DNA of 64,000 nucleotides from Chitinophaga caeni (GTDB lineage Bacteria; Bacteroidota; Bacteroidia; Chitinophagales; Chitinophagaceae). The translations under genes and the position numbers were made by a program. The notes below the pieces were generated by a model. It was not told the DNA's origin, searched no databases, and was given only the letters and a program-made list of their open reading frames with translations. Positions 26,007-34,677 of the stretch are shown one piece after another. Each line of letters begins with the position of its first letter. The stretch's first letter is position 1. The DNA lies in contig NZ_CP023777.1 of assembly GCF_002557795.1 (NCBI RefSeq), positions 3,481,001 to 3,545,000 of the forward strand, written 5' to 3'.

Positions 26007-27353
26007 TTACTTACTATAATCTTCGTTTTGCTCCAAATCAGGGTTTACTAGGAACTCGTGACTTGGAATGGGTAACAAGGCATGTGTGGCAGGCTGCCCG
26101 AGGGAACTGAGCCAATTATCTAGTTTCCCGAACCGGCGCATGTCTTGCCAACGGAGTCTTTCCCCTACAAATTCCCTTCTTCTTTCCTTCTCAATTTCAT
26201 CTAGAAATTCTGCGGGGCTGCTGAAATCGAGCGCTTGTACCGTACTCGCATGGCGGGCTGTTCTTAAAGCATTATATTCCTGTACTTCCACGGCGCCTTT
26301 CCTGGCCTTGGCCTCGGCTATAATTAAATAAGCTTCACTCAACCTGCATACCGGGTATGAGGGGGTAGTTTCGGGGCTAAACTTCATGAGGAAATAAACG
26401 GTATCAACGATGCTAGCGCCTTTGGCTCTTAGGAAATAAGCTTTCCTAATATCATTGGATTCATACGATTTTACCAGGTTAGAATCAATCCAGTTATTGC
26501 CACTTCCGGGATAATCCGGGCCGACGGTTTTACCGGGACCGAAGATGTAGCTTAAACCGTATTGATCTGAAGTAGGCGTAGTTGTTTCATTGATCTTGTA
26601 AATAGATTCCTTACTATTGGCCATGGATTTAAAAATCGCGGGGAAGTCGGAACCTAGTTGTAACGGACTTTTCGAGGGATCCATCACATCTTTGGCGAGC
26701 AAGATCGCCTCATCATTTTTCCCTTGGTTAAGGTATAATCTTGCGAGTAAAAGTTGTGCCGCTTGTTTAGACCCGGTTCTGGCATCAGAATAATCCGGTA
26801 GTAAAGACGCTGCTTCTTTCAGATCATTCTCGATTTGATCCTGTACTTCTGCTAATGTATTTCTGTCACGGCGTACTTTCGGATCTTCATCACCGTATAC
26901 TAATACTACACCGCCGAAATGTTCTGATAATAACATATAGCTGTATGCCCTTATTAAATAAGCTTCACCTACGGTGGCGCTGATTTTTTCACTGATCGAA
27001 TTTTTTATACCGTACTTGATAATCATGTTGGCCGTAGCGATCGCTGTGTAAGGTTGGCGAAACATGAAGGTCAGCGTATTCTCCGTAGGCGATACATTGT
27101 TACTTTCCCAGGATGTGAGGGTAATCGACTCTACATCATCCGACATGATATCTTGATGGGAATAGTACAGGTAAAATGCGTTGTTGCTGGTCAGGGCGAG
27201 TTTAGCCCCGTTTAAAGCCAGGGGTAAATTATTATCATTTAATTGATCGAATGTAATTTGTGTGTCCGGCTTTATTTCATCGAGCTTTTGGCTACAGGAA
27301 GCCATCACTGCGAATGCGGGGACGAGTATGATATAGTTAAATAATTGCTTCAT
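26007..27353 (-). CDS. SusD/RagB-family surface nutrient-binding lipoprotein
   Basis: The lipoprotein (448 residues from the ATG at 27353; a second ATG two codons earlier is possible) forms the lid over the SusC-type channel and captures substrate at the cell surface. It has a lipobox (VMASC, Cys near 20), TPR-like helices in the first half and the typical RagB C-terminal stretch with ERRREFVGERLRWQDMRRFG, which is the clearest SusD signature. The gene starts 6-12 bases after susC. The partner genes encode two redoxins, not glycanases, so the imported substrate may be a peptide or a thiol-containing compound; that is inference. Confidence 0.95.
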   Translation of the reverse strand: MKQLFNYIILVPAFAVMASCSQKLDEIKPDTQITFDQLNDNNLPLALNGAKLALTSNNAFYLYYSHQDIMSDDVESITLTSWESNNVSPTENTLTFMFRQPYTAIATANMIIKYGIKNSISEKISATVGEAYLIRAYSYMLLSEHFGGVVLVYGDEDPKVRRDRNTLAEVQDQIENDLKEAASLLPDYSDARTGSKQAAQLLLARLYLNQGKNDEAILLAKDVMDPSKSPLQLGSDFPAIFKSMANSKESIYKINETTTPTSDQYGLSYIFGPGKTVGPDYPGSGNNWIDSNLVKSYESNDIRKAYFLRAKGASIVDTVYFLMKFSPETTPSYPVCRLSEAYLIIAEAKARKGAVEVQEYNALRTARHASTVQALDFSSPAEFLDEIEKERRREFVGERLRWQDMRRFGKLDNWLSSLGQPATHALLPIPSHEFLVNPDLEQNEDYSK

Positions 27354-27365
27354 GTACATTTGAGT

Positions 27366-30300
27366 TTAGAATGATAGATCAAGACCTAGAACCGTGGAAC
27401 GTGGATTCGGTAAATTGCTCGTGATAATTCCCGAGTTAGAGGCTGCTTCAGGATCGAAACCTATATAATCGCTGATGGTAAATAGATTTTGAGCAGCAAC
27501 ATAGAAACGCGCACTGTTCATTTTCAACTTGGCAACCAGCTTTTTCGGTACGGTATAACTAACACTCAGGTTGCGTAGTCTTACGTAAGAGGCATCATAC
27601 ACGAATTGAGTGGAAGGACGGTAGTTCCAATCGGTTGAATTTCCCGCGCCATGGGCGCCCGTGATAGCTCTCGGTACATCGGTTTTATCGCCGGGTTGGC
27701 GCCAACGCTTATTCACGATGTCGAACTTGTTGGGCATCACGCCGAAATAGTCGAGGTCATAATTTCTCAAGGTTTGTTCGTAGTAGTCATACACCTTGTT
27801 TCCTGAAACATAACTAAACAGCGCTTCCAATCCGAAACCCTTATAACCCAAGGAAATGGTTGTGCCGCCGATGAATTTGGGCATGGCGATCGGAACGGTA
27901 ATCATATCATTGGTATTCCATAAACCGTCCTTGTTGCGATCATTATAAATCATATCACCTGTTTGCGGATCTACGCCGAGGGATTCATAAACCAATACCG
28001 ATCCAACGGATTGACCGACCTTCGATTTCGACATCGGGCCGCCAAATGTGTACGTTCCGTAGTTCGTGAGGGAGTCTTTCATCGAGATGATGATGTTCCT
28101 GTTGATATTCATATTAGATGAAACCTTCCAGGTGAATGCGGCGCCCGCTTTGCTGGAAAATGCAACTTCGAGATCCAGGCCGCGGTTGCGGATATTACCG
28201 ATATTATCAGGAATGGCGGAAGCCCCGTATATCCAGGAAACTTCGTTCCTACTCACTAAACCATCCGTTAGCTTGTTATAAAAATCAACGGTGAAGCTCA
28301 AGCGGTTATTCAGTAACGCGGCATCCAGGCCTACATCAACCTGTTTGGTTCTTTCCCAGCGTATCTCGGGGTTGCCGATGATGCCGTTCAACTTTAAAGC
28401 GGATGTTCCCATGTAGGAACCCACGATCAATAAATTTTGCGCATCCCAGTAACCGACTGGTCGAATGTTTCCGCTGATGCCATAGCTGGCGCGTAATTTT
28501 AGTTGGTTGAATAAACCGTTGTTATACAGGAAATTTTCTTTCGCGATATCCCAACCACCGGAAATAGAGGGGAACCAACTATAGCGCTTGTCTTCCAACA
28601 ATTTTGATGAGCCATCGCGCCGGATAGAAGCATTCAGCATATATTTACCTTCCCAATCAAATCCTGTTCTCAAGAAATATGCATCGGAAATTTCCTTGTT
28701 ATAAGTATTCAAACTGGGGATCATGCCGCTACTACCATAGCTTGAACCCGCAGCAGGTCCCGAGATGCCGTCGATCTTGGGAAAACCGTTTATCTCGTAA
28801 CCGAAACTGCTAAATTCATTGCTATAATAAGTGTACCCCAAGGTTGCATTGATACCTAGCTTTGAAATACGCTTGTTATAAGTAAAATAGTTGTCGAAAG
28901 TATAGCTCAGGTTATCATAACCATTGGTTTCCTGTTCGCCACCGGAATAATAACCCAGGTAAGAAAACGGCGAGTAGAAATTCCTGGAAACCGTATTATA
29001 CTTGGTCGTGTTGAAAGCCGAACGGAACTGCAAACCGTCGAAAAGTTTAATGTCGGCAGAAAGATTACCAAGATACATGATGTTCTTATTCTTGTTCTTG
29101 TTATCCATGAGCACCCCGAAAGGATGTTGCTGGTATCCTACATAGTAACCCAGGCTTCCATCCGGTTTATATACTGGATCTTTCGGCGTATCAGGGCGGG
29201 CATTGAATGCCGACACCAGGTTGTTCGACATATTCTTGGTTGCGCCCTGGGTGATATTGATATTACCGTTCAGCTTTAACCAGTCGTTCACGATCTGGGT
29301 AATATCAATTTTCCCTGTATATCTTTCAAAAGTGCCGGTACCAATAGGGGCATCTTCACTATACCTGCCTATTGACATATAATAATTATTCTTACTGCCA
29401 CCGCCGCTCATACTAGCTTGAATATTATTGACCGGTGCATTTTTATTTTTTACGGCATTGATCCAATCGGTGCTCCTGTCTGCCAGCTGTAAAGCATCCA
29501 GTTGACCGTTCAACCGGTTTTTTTCGTTGTTTAATTGGCTGATTTGGCCCGGCGTCAGGTTGCCCGGGTTGTTTAACAGGTTGTCTATATCCGAAATCCT
29601 GTTATTGCGCGCGTCGTTGAAAGCAGATCTGTATTCTTCCGTACTTAGCATGCGCCTGTTAGTAGGTACATTATTGTACCCTGTATAAGCATTGACATTA
29701 AAGCTCGGCGCACTGTTCATCCTACCTTTTTTAGTAGTAATGATGATAACGCCGTTAGATCCCCTGGCGCCGTAAATTGCGGCGGAAGCTGCATCCTTCA
29801 ATACCTCGATATTCTCTATATCCTGTGGATTGATGGAGTTGAGGCTGATGGTATTTCCTTCAACAACTAGTCCGTCGATTACCAGTAAAGGTCCGCCAGC
29901 CGTAGCATTCACAGATTGAGTACCCCGTATTTGGATGTTCGGTGTACTACCCGGTGTACCGCTGGAATTGGCTACAAATACACCTGCTACACGCCCTTGC
30001 AAGGCTTTGCCCACGTCGGAGACGATATTTTTCTCTGGGCTGAGTGCGCTGCTATTCACGGTAGAGATAGAATTTGTTAGCGTCCCCCTTCTTTGGGAAC
30101 CGTAGCCCACTACCACGGTACTAGCCAATTCCAGCGAGCGCATTTTCATAAAAATGACATTCTTCCTGATAAAGCTCGCTTTGAGTATAACATTTTCGAA
30201 ACCAATGGATGAGATCTGGATTTGGGCATTAGCGGGAACGGTTAATTCAAACTCGCCGTTTTCATTTGTTACTACACCTTTGTTCGTACCCACTACTTTG

Positions 30301-30422
30301 ACTGTTGCCCCGGGTACCGGTTGTTGTGAAACAGAATCCTTCACCGTACCTTTTAGGACTTGCTGCGCGGTAGCTAATAGGCTGCCAGAGCAGAGTAGCA
30401 TTAATAAGAGTAATTTTCTCAT
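27366..30422 (-). CDS. SusC/RagA-family TonB-dependent outer-membrane transporter
   Basis: A 1018-residue outer-membrane channel that imports substrate with energy from TonB-ExbBD. It has a signal peptide, an N-terminal carboxypeptidase-regulatory-like domain (about 22-95), a TonB box/plug segment (VVVGYGSQRRGTLTNSIS) with the plug motif GARGSNGVIIITTKKG near 225, and a beta-barrel ending in a C-terminal Phe (LGLDLSF). There is no STN domain, so signalling is not through an anti-sigma factor; the divergent LytS/LytTR operon is the more likely controller. It is first gene of the operon susC-susD-tlpA-tlpA. Confidence 0.95.
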   Translation of the reverse strand: MRKLLLLMLLCSGSLLATAQQVLKGTVKDSVSQQPVPGATVKVVGTNKGVVTNENGEFELTVPANAQIQISSIGFENVILKASFIRKNVIFMKMRSLELASTVVVGYGSQRRGTLTNSISTVNSSALSPEKNIVSDVGKALQGRVAGVFVANSSGTPGSTPNIQIRGTQSVNATAGGPLLVIDGLVVEGNTISLNSINPQDIENIEVLKDAASAAIYGARGSNGVIIITTKKGRMNSAPSFNVNAYTGYNNVPTNRRMLSTEEYRSAFNDARNNRISDIDNLLNNPGNLTPGQISQLNNEKNRLNGQLDALQLADRSTDWINAVKNKNAPVNNIQASMSGGGSKNNYYMSIGRYSEDAPIGTGTFERYTGKIDITQIVNDWLKLNGNINITQGATKNMSNNLVSAFNARPDTPKDPVYKPDGSLGYYVGYQQHPFGVLMDNKNKNKNIMYLGNLSADIKLFDGLQFRSAFNTTKYNTVSRNFYSPFSYLGYYSGGEQETNGYDNLSYTFDNYFTYNKRISKLGINATLGYTYYSNEFSSFGYEINGFPKIDGISGPAAGSSYGSSGMIPSLNTYNKEISDAYFLRTGFDWEGKYMLNASIRRDGSSKLLEDKRYSWFPSISGGWDIAKENFLYNNGLFNQLKLRASYGISGNIRPVGYWDAQNLLIVGSYMGTSALKLNGIIGNPEIRWERTKQVDVGLDAALLNNRLSFTVDFYNKLTDGLVSRNEVSWIYGASAIPDNIGNIRNRGLDLEVAFSSKAGAAFTWKVSSNMNINRNIIISMKDSLTNYGTYTFGGPMSKSKVGQSVGSVLVYESLGVDPQTGDMIYNDRNKDGLWNTNDMITVPIAMPKFIGGTTISLGYKGFGLEALFSYVSGNKVYDYYEQTLRNYDLDYFGVMPNKFDIVNKRWRQPGDKTDVPRAITGAHGAGNSTDWNYRPSTQFVYDASYVRLRNLSVSYTVPKKLVAKLKMNSARFYVAAQNLFTISDYIGFDPEAASNSGIITSNLPNPRSTVLGLDLSF

Positions 30423-30450
30423 ACGATTTGTTGGTTGATTTTTTGGTTGT

Positions 30451-30464
30451 CAGATGGCCATCTG
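30451..30464. promoter_or_regulatory. Perfect 14-bp palindrome upstream of susC
   Basis: CAGATGGCCATCTG lies 29 bases before the susC ATG in the divergent region shared with the kinase operon. It could bind a dimeric regulator or form a leader hairpin. LytTR regulators usually bind direct repeats, so it is not clearly their site. Confidence 0.35.
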
Positions 30465-30628
30465 TTGGAATAGGTTTCCAAAGTACTTAGCTTCATTGTT
30501 CTTTTATCCGATTTTGGACAAGTCCCCGTTTTTCGAGTACAATCAAGGAATGGATAGGTATGAAAAAAAAATCCATGTTTTGATAATGTTTAGCTTGGAT
30601 ATTGTAGTAATTTCAAGTTGAATTAGCC

Positions 30629-31591
30629 ATGAATTATTACCGCGAAATCAACAGATACTTAATACATGGAGCCATCTGGATGGCCTTAATTTTCCTGTAT
30701 TCATTCCCATCGTTAAATGCATCTTGGGGATCGGGTAACGGTATGCGTTGGGTATTAGTAAGGAATGTATTATATGGATTTATAAATTTTAATTTGTTTT
30801 ATTGCTTGGTATTTGCCGTATTAGCATACCCGGTCAAACGCCGGAAATATGGCTTGGCTTTGTTACTGGCATTTTCGATGATTTTCATATTCGGCGTCCT
30901 AAAGTATCTCGCCGGGAAATACTTCTTCCCGGATATCATATTACAAAAAATGATCGCGTTAATCGGTATGCCCAAATCGTATTTTACTTTTTGGGAATAT
31001 ATGAGGCAAGCTATCAAAACAGGGTTAGGTGTAGGTTTATTGGCTTTCGGTTACCATTTATATTTGTATTACCGTAATAAACAGTCGGGCGAAGAAGATA
31101 TTGCAGAAGAATTGCAGCTTGCAAACTTCCGGTTTAAGCGGATGCAAAAAGGTTCCAGGTTTTTATTGCATCATATCAATGAACTGTCGCCGGTATTGGA
31201 AGATGATCGGCGCCGGATAGAAGCGGGCAGTGAAGCGATCCTTTTATTGTCGGAATTATTGCGGTATAACCTGTACGAAAAAATAACCGCAGACATGACC
31301 GTGGATATTAACAAGGAACTGTATTATTTTCAACAATATTTATCATTAAAAAAAATATTGCACCCGGAACAAACATTACACCTGCAAGTGCTGGGAGAAA
31401 CGGCAGGGTTAAAGTTAGAGCCGATGCATTTGCAGTATTCTGTAGAAGAACGGTTGCCGGCATTCCGGCAATACCAAGGTGATTTGGATGTGATTTTAAA
31501 ATGTCACGGCAACAGGGTAGGGATAAATATTTTGCAAACGCAAGCGCCGGGTATATTATTAGAGATGAAATCGGGTTTATTGCATGATTAA
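30629..31591 (+). CDS. Degenerate LytS-like sensor (probable pseudokinase)
   Basis: The 320 residues have four hydrophobic helices in the first 150 residues and then a cytoplasmic part that aligns in layout with His_kinase (LytS/YehU-type) proteins. Where these carry PHFLFNxLN, this one has SRFLLHHINEL, placing Arg at residue 177 where the phospho-acceptor His is expected. The ATPase N-box (ENAxKHG) and the GxGLxN loop are missing; the protein ends in an unrelated stretch. It therefore probably cannot phosphorylate and may act as sensor or regulator of the intact kinase encoded next, whose start overlaps it by 8 bases. Confidence 0.75.
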   Translation: MNYYREINRYLIHGAIWMALIFLYSFPSLNASWGSGNGMRWVLVRNVLYGFINFNLFYCLVFAVLAYPVKRRKYGLALLLAFSMIFIFGVLKYLAGKYFFPDIILQKMIALIGMPKSYFTFWEYMRQAIKTGLGVGLLAFGYHLYLYYRNKQSGEEDIAEELQLANFRFKRMQKGSRFLLHHINELSPVLEDDRRRIEAGSEAILLLSELLRYNLYEKITADMTVDINKELYYFQQYLSLKKILHPEQTLHLQVLGETAGLKLEPMHLQYSVEERLPAFRQYQGDLDVILKCHGNRVGINILQTQAPGILLEMKSGLLHD

Positions 31592-32645
31592 GTCGAGGTG
31601 GAGGCAATTTTTTGAACTGTTGATCTTGTTCATGCTCGTGATTTACGGAATGAACTTATTAACGCTTACCGTTTTCACAAGGGAAACGATCCGGTTTGTA
31701 AATGTACGCGCCGGCATTTTCGGTCTTATTAACTTTCTAGAATTTTATATATTTTTCAGGTGGGCAGTTTCCAAGTATTTCCCTGCAAAAGATTGGTTGA
31801 GGTTTAGCCTGGTAGTAAGTGGTAATGTAATTGTATTCAACCTATTCCGCTATGCAATGTCATTCCTGTTGTTTCCGAAAATTCAGTTATACCAAGGTTA
31901 CCGTTACGATTTGATCAGCAAGCAGAGAATCGAAGTGTACATTACGTTTAAACAATACTTCTTGATGGGGTTATGGACGGGCTTCGTGTTATTATTGGCT
32001 GCATTTGCATGGTATTATTTTAAACACTGGTTAGACGAAGATCACCGGAGGGCTTTATTGCAACAACAAAAAGCTAAGGCAGAATCTGGTTTTTTAAAGA
32101 TGCAACTCAATTCCCATTTCCTAATCAACAGCTTGAACAGTATTTACTCTCTCTCGCTCGTGGGTTCGCCCGAAGTAGTTTCTGCCAATAGAACTTTAGC
32201 GCAATTGATATCATATATGGTCAACCAACCGGATGATATTACTTACCGCTGTTCCATAAAAGAAGAGCTTGCATACCTGGAAGATTATATCAGCCTGCAA
32301 ACCTTGAGAACCGGTTGCCCGGAAGGGGTACAGGTAAATTTCCAGGAAAGCTTACCTGGCAAGTCAATAGCTCCCTTGTTGTTAGTACCATTTGTTGAGA
32401 ATGCATTCAAGCACGGGGTTACAAACCAAGCACAATTCCCGGTTGTTATTGAACTGGAAGCTGATGAGGCGTGCATTCTTTTTAAAGTAAGGAATAAGAA
32501 ATCAACTTCGCATAAAGATAAAGTGGGTGGTATCGGATTGGAAAATGTAAGGAAAAGGTTAGAGTTAATTTACCCGGGTAAACATGAGTTGGTAATTACG
32601 GAAACGGAAGTTGAATATTTTAGTAGTTTAATGATCAAATGGTAA
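31584..32645 (+). CDS. LytS-like sensor histidine kinase
   Basis: A 353-residue inner-membrane kinase with four hydrophobic helices (about 10-150) and a His_kinase plus HATPase module. The phospho-acceptor is H178 in LNSHFLINSLNSI; the N-box is PFVENAFKHG and the glycine motif GGIGLENVRKRL. It likely phosphorylates the LytTR regulator encoded 3 bases downstream. Its membrane part resembles that of the preceding pseudokinase in layout, so the two may form a mixed dimer. It is divergent from the susC operon. Confidence 0.9.
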   Translation: MIKSRWRQFFELLILFMLVIYGMNLLTLTVFTRETIRFVNVRAGIFGLINFLEFYIFFRWAVSKYFPAKDWLRFSLVVSGNVIVFNLFRYAMSFLLFPKIQLYQGYRYDLISKQRIEVYITFKQYFLMGLWTGFVLLLAAFAWYYFKHWLDEDHRRALLQQQKAKAESGFLKMQLNSHFLINSLNSIYSLSLVGSPEVVSANRTLAQLISYMVNQPDDITYRCSIKEELAYLEDYISLQTLRTGCPEGVQVNFQESLPGKSIAPLLLVPFVENAFKHGVTNQAQFPVVIELEADEACILFKVRNKKSTSHKDKVGGIGLENVRKRLELIYPGKHELVITETEVEYFSSLMIKW

Positions 32646-32648
32646 GTT

Positions 32649-33341
32649 ATGAGCTTGAAATGTATCGTGGTTGATGATGAACCTTTGGCGATCCAGGTAC
32701 TGGTTTCTTTTATTAAGAAATGCCCGGATCTTCAATTGCTTAGAAGCTTTACAAACCCGGTAGATGCCTTGGCTTATATGAAGGAGAACGTGGTTGACCT
32801 GGTGTTTTTGGATATCCAGATGCAGGAATTAAACGGTATCGAGTTCATGCAGCTACTTCAAAATACTGCCAAGGTGATTATTGTTTCTGCTTATGATGAT
32901 TACGCGGTGAAAGGTTTTGAGCAAGAAGCCGTCGATTATTTATTGAAACCGGTTTCATTTGATCGGTTCACGAAATCTGTCGCCAGGGTAGTTGCCAAAA
33001 ACAAGCCCGTTATAAAAGAGGCTGAGAAAGATAAGTATATCTTTGTCAGGACTGATAAACGTATTGTTCGACTAGATATCCGCGATATTTTATTCGTGGA
33101 AGCGCTTCGCAATTACGTGGCCATCCAAACTGGTAAACAGAAAATACTCACCCTGCAAAATCTTAGGAGTTTTGAAGATCTGTTAAACGATAACTTTATC
33201 CGGGTGCATAAATCATTTATCGTGGCCCTGGATAAAATCGACAGCATCGAAAGGCAACGGATATTTATCGGTACCCATACCATTCCTATCGGGGAATCTT
33301 ATATGAAACAGTTTATGGAAGCTTTGACTTTTCCCAAGTAG
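32649..33341 (+). CDS. LytTR-family response regulator
   Basis: The 230 residues consist of a receiver domain (1-120, phospho-acceptor D55 in VFLDIQMQELNG, acidic pair VDDE at 8-11, Lys in LLKPVSFDRF) and a C-terminal LytTR DNA-binding domain (about 130-228, with KIFVRTDKRIVRLDIRDILF-like start and FIRVHKSFIVALDKID). It is third gene of the kinase operon. By position it probably controls the divergent susC-susD-tlpA-tlpA operon. Confidence 0.93.
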   Translation: MSLKCIVVDDEPLAIQVLVSFIKKCPDLQLLRSFTNPVDALAYMKENVVDLVFLDIQMQELNGIEFMQLLQNTAKVIIVSAYDDYAVKGFEQEAVDYLLKPVSFDRFTKSVARVVAKNKPVIKEAEKDKYIFVRTDKRIVRLDIRDILFVEALRNYVAIQTGKQKILTLQNLRSFEDLLNDNFIRVHKSFIVALDKIDSIERQRIFIGTHTIPIGESYMKQFMEALTFPK

Positions 33342-33351
33342 CTTGCCGCGC

Positions 33352-34452
33352 TTATCGTGGCATTTGAATTACGGGTTTGATAACAGAGCCGTTTTGCATA
33401 TCTTCTATTGCTTGGTTGATTGCGGAAAGGGGGTAGTTTTTCATGATGGAATCATACGAAAACTCTTCTTTTTTAAATTGTGAAATCAATGCCGGTATAA
33501 ATAGCTTAGGTTGATAATTAGCCATCAACACAAATTCTAAGCTTTTACCCATGCTGCAAAAAGTATTATCTATTTCTAATGCGGGTGCTTGGTTGATGGC
33601 GCTACAGATGCACTTTCCACCGGTTTTTAGGCTGGCCATTGCCTGGGTAATCGTTTCATTATTCCCGGTCGTTTCCAAGCAGTAATCCACCCCGCCATCC
33701 GTAATTTCATTGAAAATAACTTCCCATGGACTCGACATGCTATTATTTATACTATGGCTGGCGCCCCAGGCTTCCGCGATTTTTAATCGGCTGTCCAGGT
33801 GATCCACAGCTATAATCGGTTCGCAACCCAGCAAGCTGGCCGTGAATATAGCGGACAAAGCCTGGGCATTGGTTCCGAAGACGGCGATTCCTTGCCCTGC
33901 CATGGGTTTGAAATGATGTGTCACGATGCCCGCACCGTTACTGAAACTATAACCTAATACCCCCGCGTGATCCAATGGGAACGAGGGCGGGATCTTCACA
34001 AGATTACGCGGGTAAGCGATCGCGTGATCTGCAAATGATGATTGGCTACAAAACGATGCCGCTACGTGCTTTTTACCATCTTTCATTGTAAAACTGCCAT
34101 CTTCGCGATGCCCCAGGAAATTTAACTGCATGAACCTCCGGCAATAAGCGGGTTGGCCGGCAAGGCAATTATTGCAAGTACCGCAAGAATTGAATGTCAT
34201 GATAACAGGATCACCAGGCTGGAACCCTTTTATATTGTATCCTACCGATTCAATGATCCCTGCACTTTCATGGCCCAGCACAATCGGGCTTGGCAGTGGT
34301 AAAGCTTGGCTGATTGCCGCCAGGTCAATATCGCTTATACCCGTAGCTACTACGCGGACCAGTATCTCGTTATCACCCGGGCTATCTAGTTCGAGTTCTT
34401 TTATTTCAAGCTTCATTCTCGGTTCAGGTAATACTGCGGCAGTAACTTTCAT
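33352..34452 (-). CDS. Zinc-type MDR dehydrogenase lacking catalytic-zinc cysteines
   Basis: The 366-residue protein has the medium-chain alcohol dehydrogenase fold, closest in pattern to aryl/benzyl alcohol dehydrogenases. The structural zinc loop is intact (CGTCNNCLAGQPAYC). At the catalytic site the usual GVCHTD reads GISDID and the usual LGCGIQTGAG reads LGYSFSNGAG, so both catalytic-zinc cysteines are gone; only GHE (LGHESAG) stays. The cofactor glycine motif, normally GAGAVG, reads GTNAQA. Activity as an alcohol dehydrogenase is doubtful. It converges with the LytTR gene and appears monocistronic. Confidence 0.85.
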   Translation of the reverse strand: MKVTAAVLPEPRMKLEIKELELDSPGDNEILVRVVATGISDIDLAAISQALPLPSPIVLGHESAGIIESVGYNIKGFQPGDPVIMTFNSCGTCNNCLAGQPAYCRRFMQLNFLGHREDGSFTMKDGKKHVAASFCSQSSFADHAIAYPRNLVKIPPSFPLDHAGVLGYSFSNGAGIVTHHFKPMAGQGIAVFGTNAQALSAIFTASLLGCEPIIAVDHLDSRLKIAEAWGASHSINNSMSSPWEVIFNEITDGGVDYCLETTGNNETITQAMASLKTGGKCICSAINQAPALEIDNTFCSMGKSLEFVLMANYQPKLFIPALISQFKKEEFSYDSIMKNYPLSAINQAIEDMQNGSVIKPVIQMPR

Positions 34453-34677
34453 GGCCTAAATATTTGCTATTCCGTTAGTAAACTTCATATTGGGAAAACA
34501 GGCATCTATAGAGAATGTTCAATCTTTATGCCATCAAATACGGCGAATAGTTAAATGGCATTACTTTTTAATATGGTAGGCGTTATCCATTTGAATAATC
34601 AGTATGTATATCGGAACCATGGTTTTTAGTGGATGGAATCGTAATTTTAAAGATCGTTAATCTTATAAATTTTGAAG

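Noticed and set aside
34672..34677. TTG start for the Xaa-Pro aminopeptidase
   Set aside because: The ATG two codons downstream gives a normal N-terminus.
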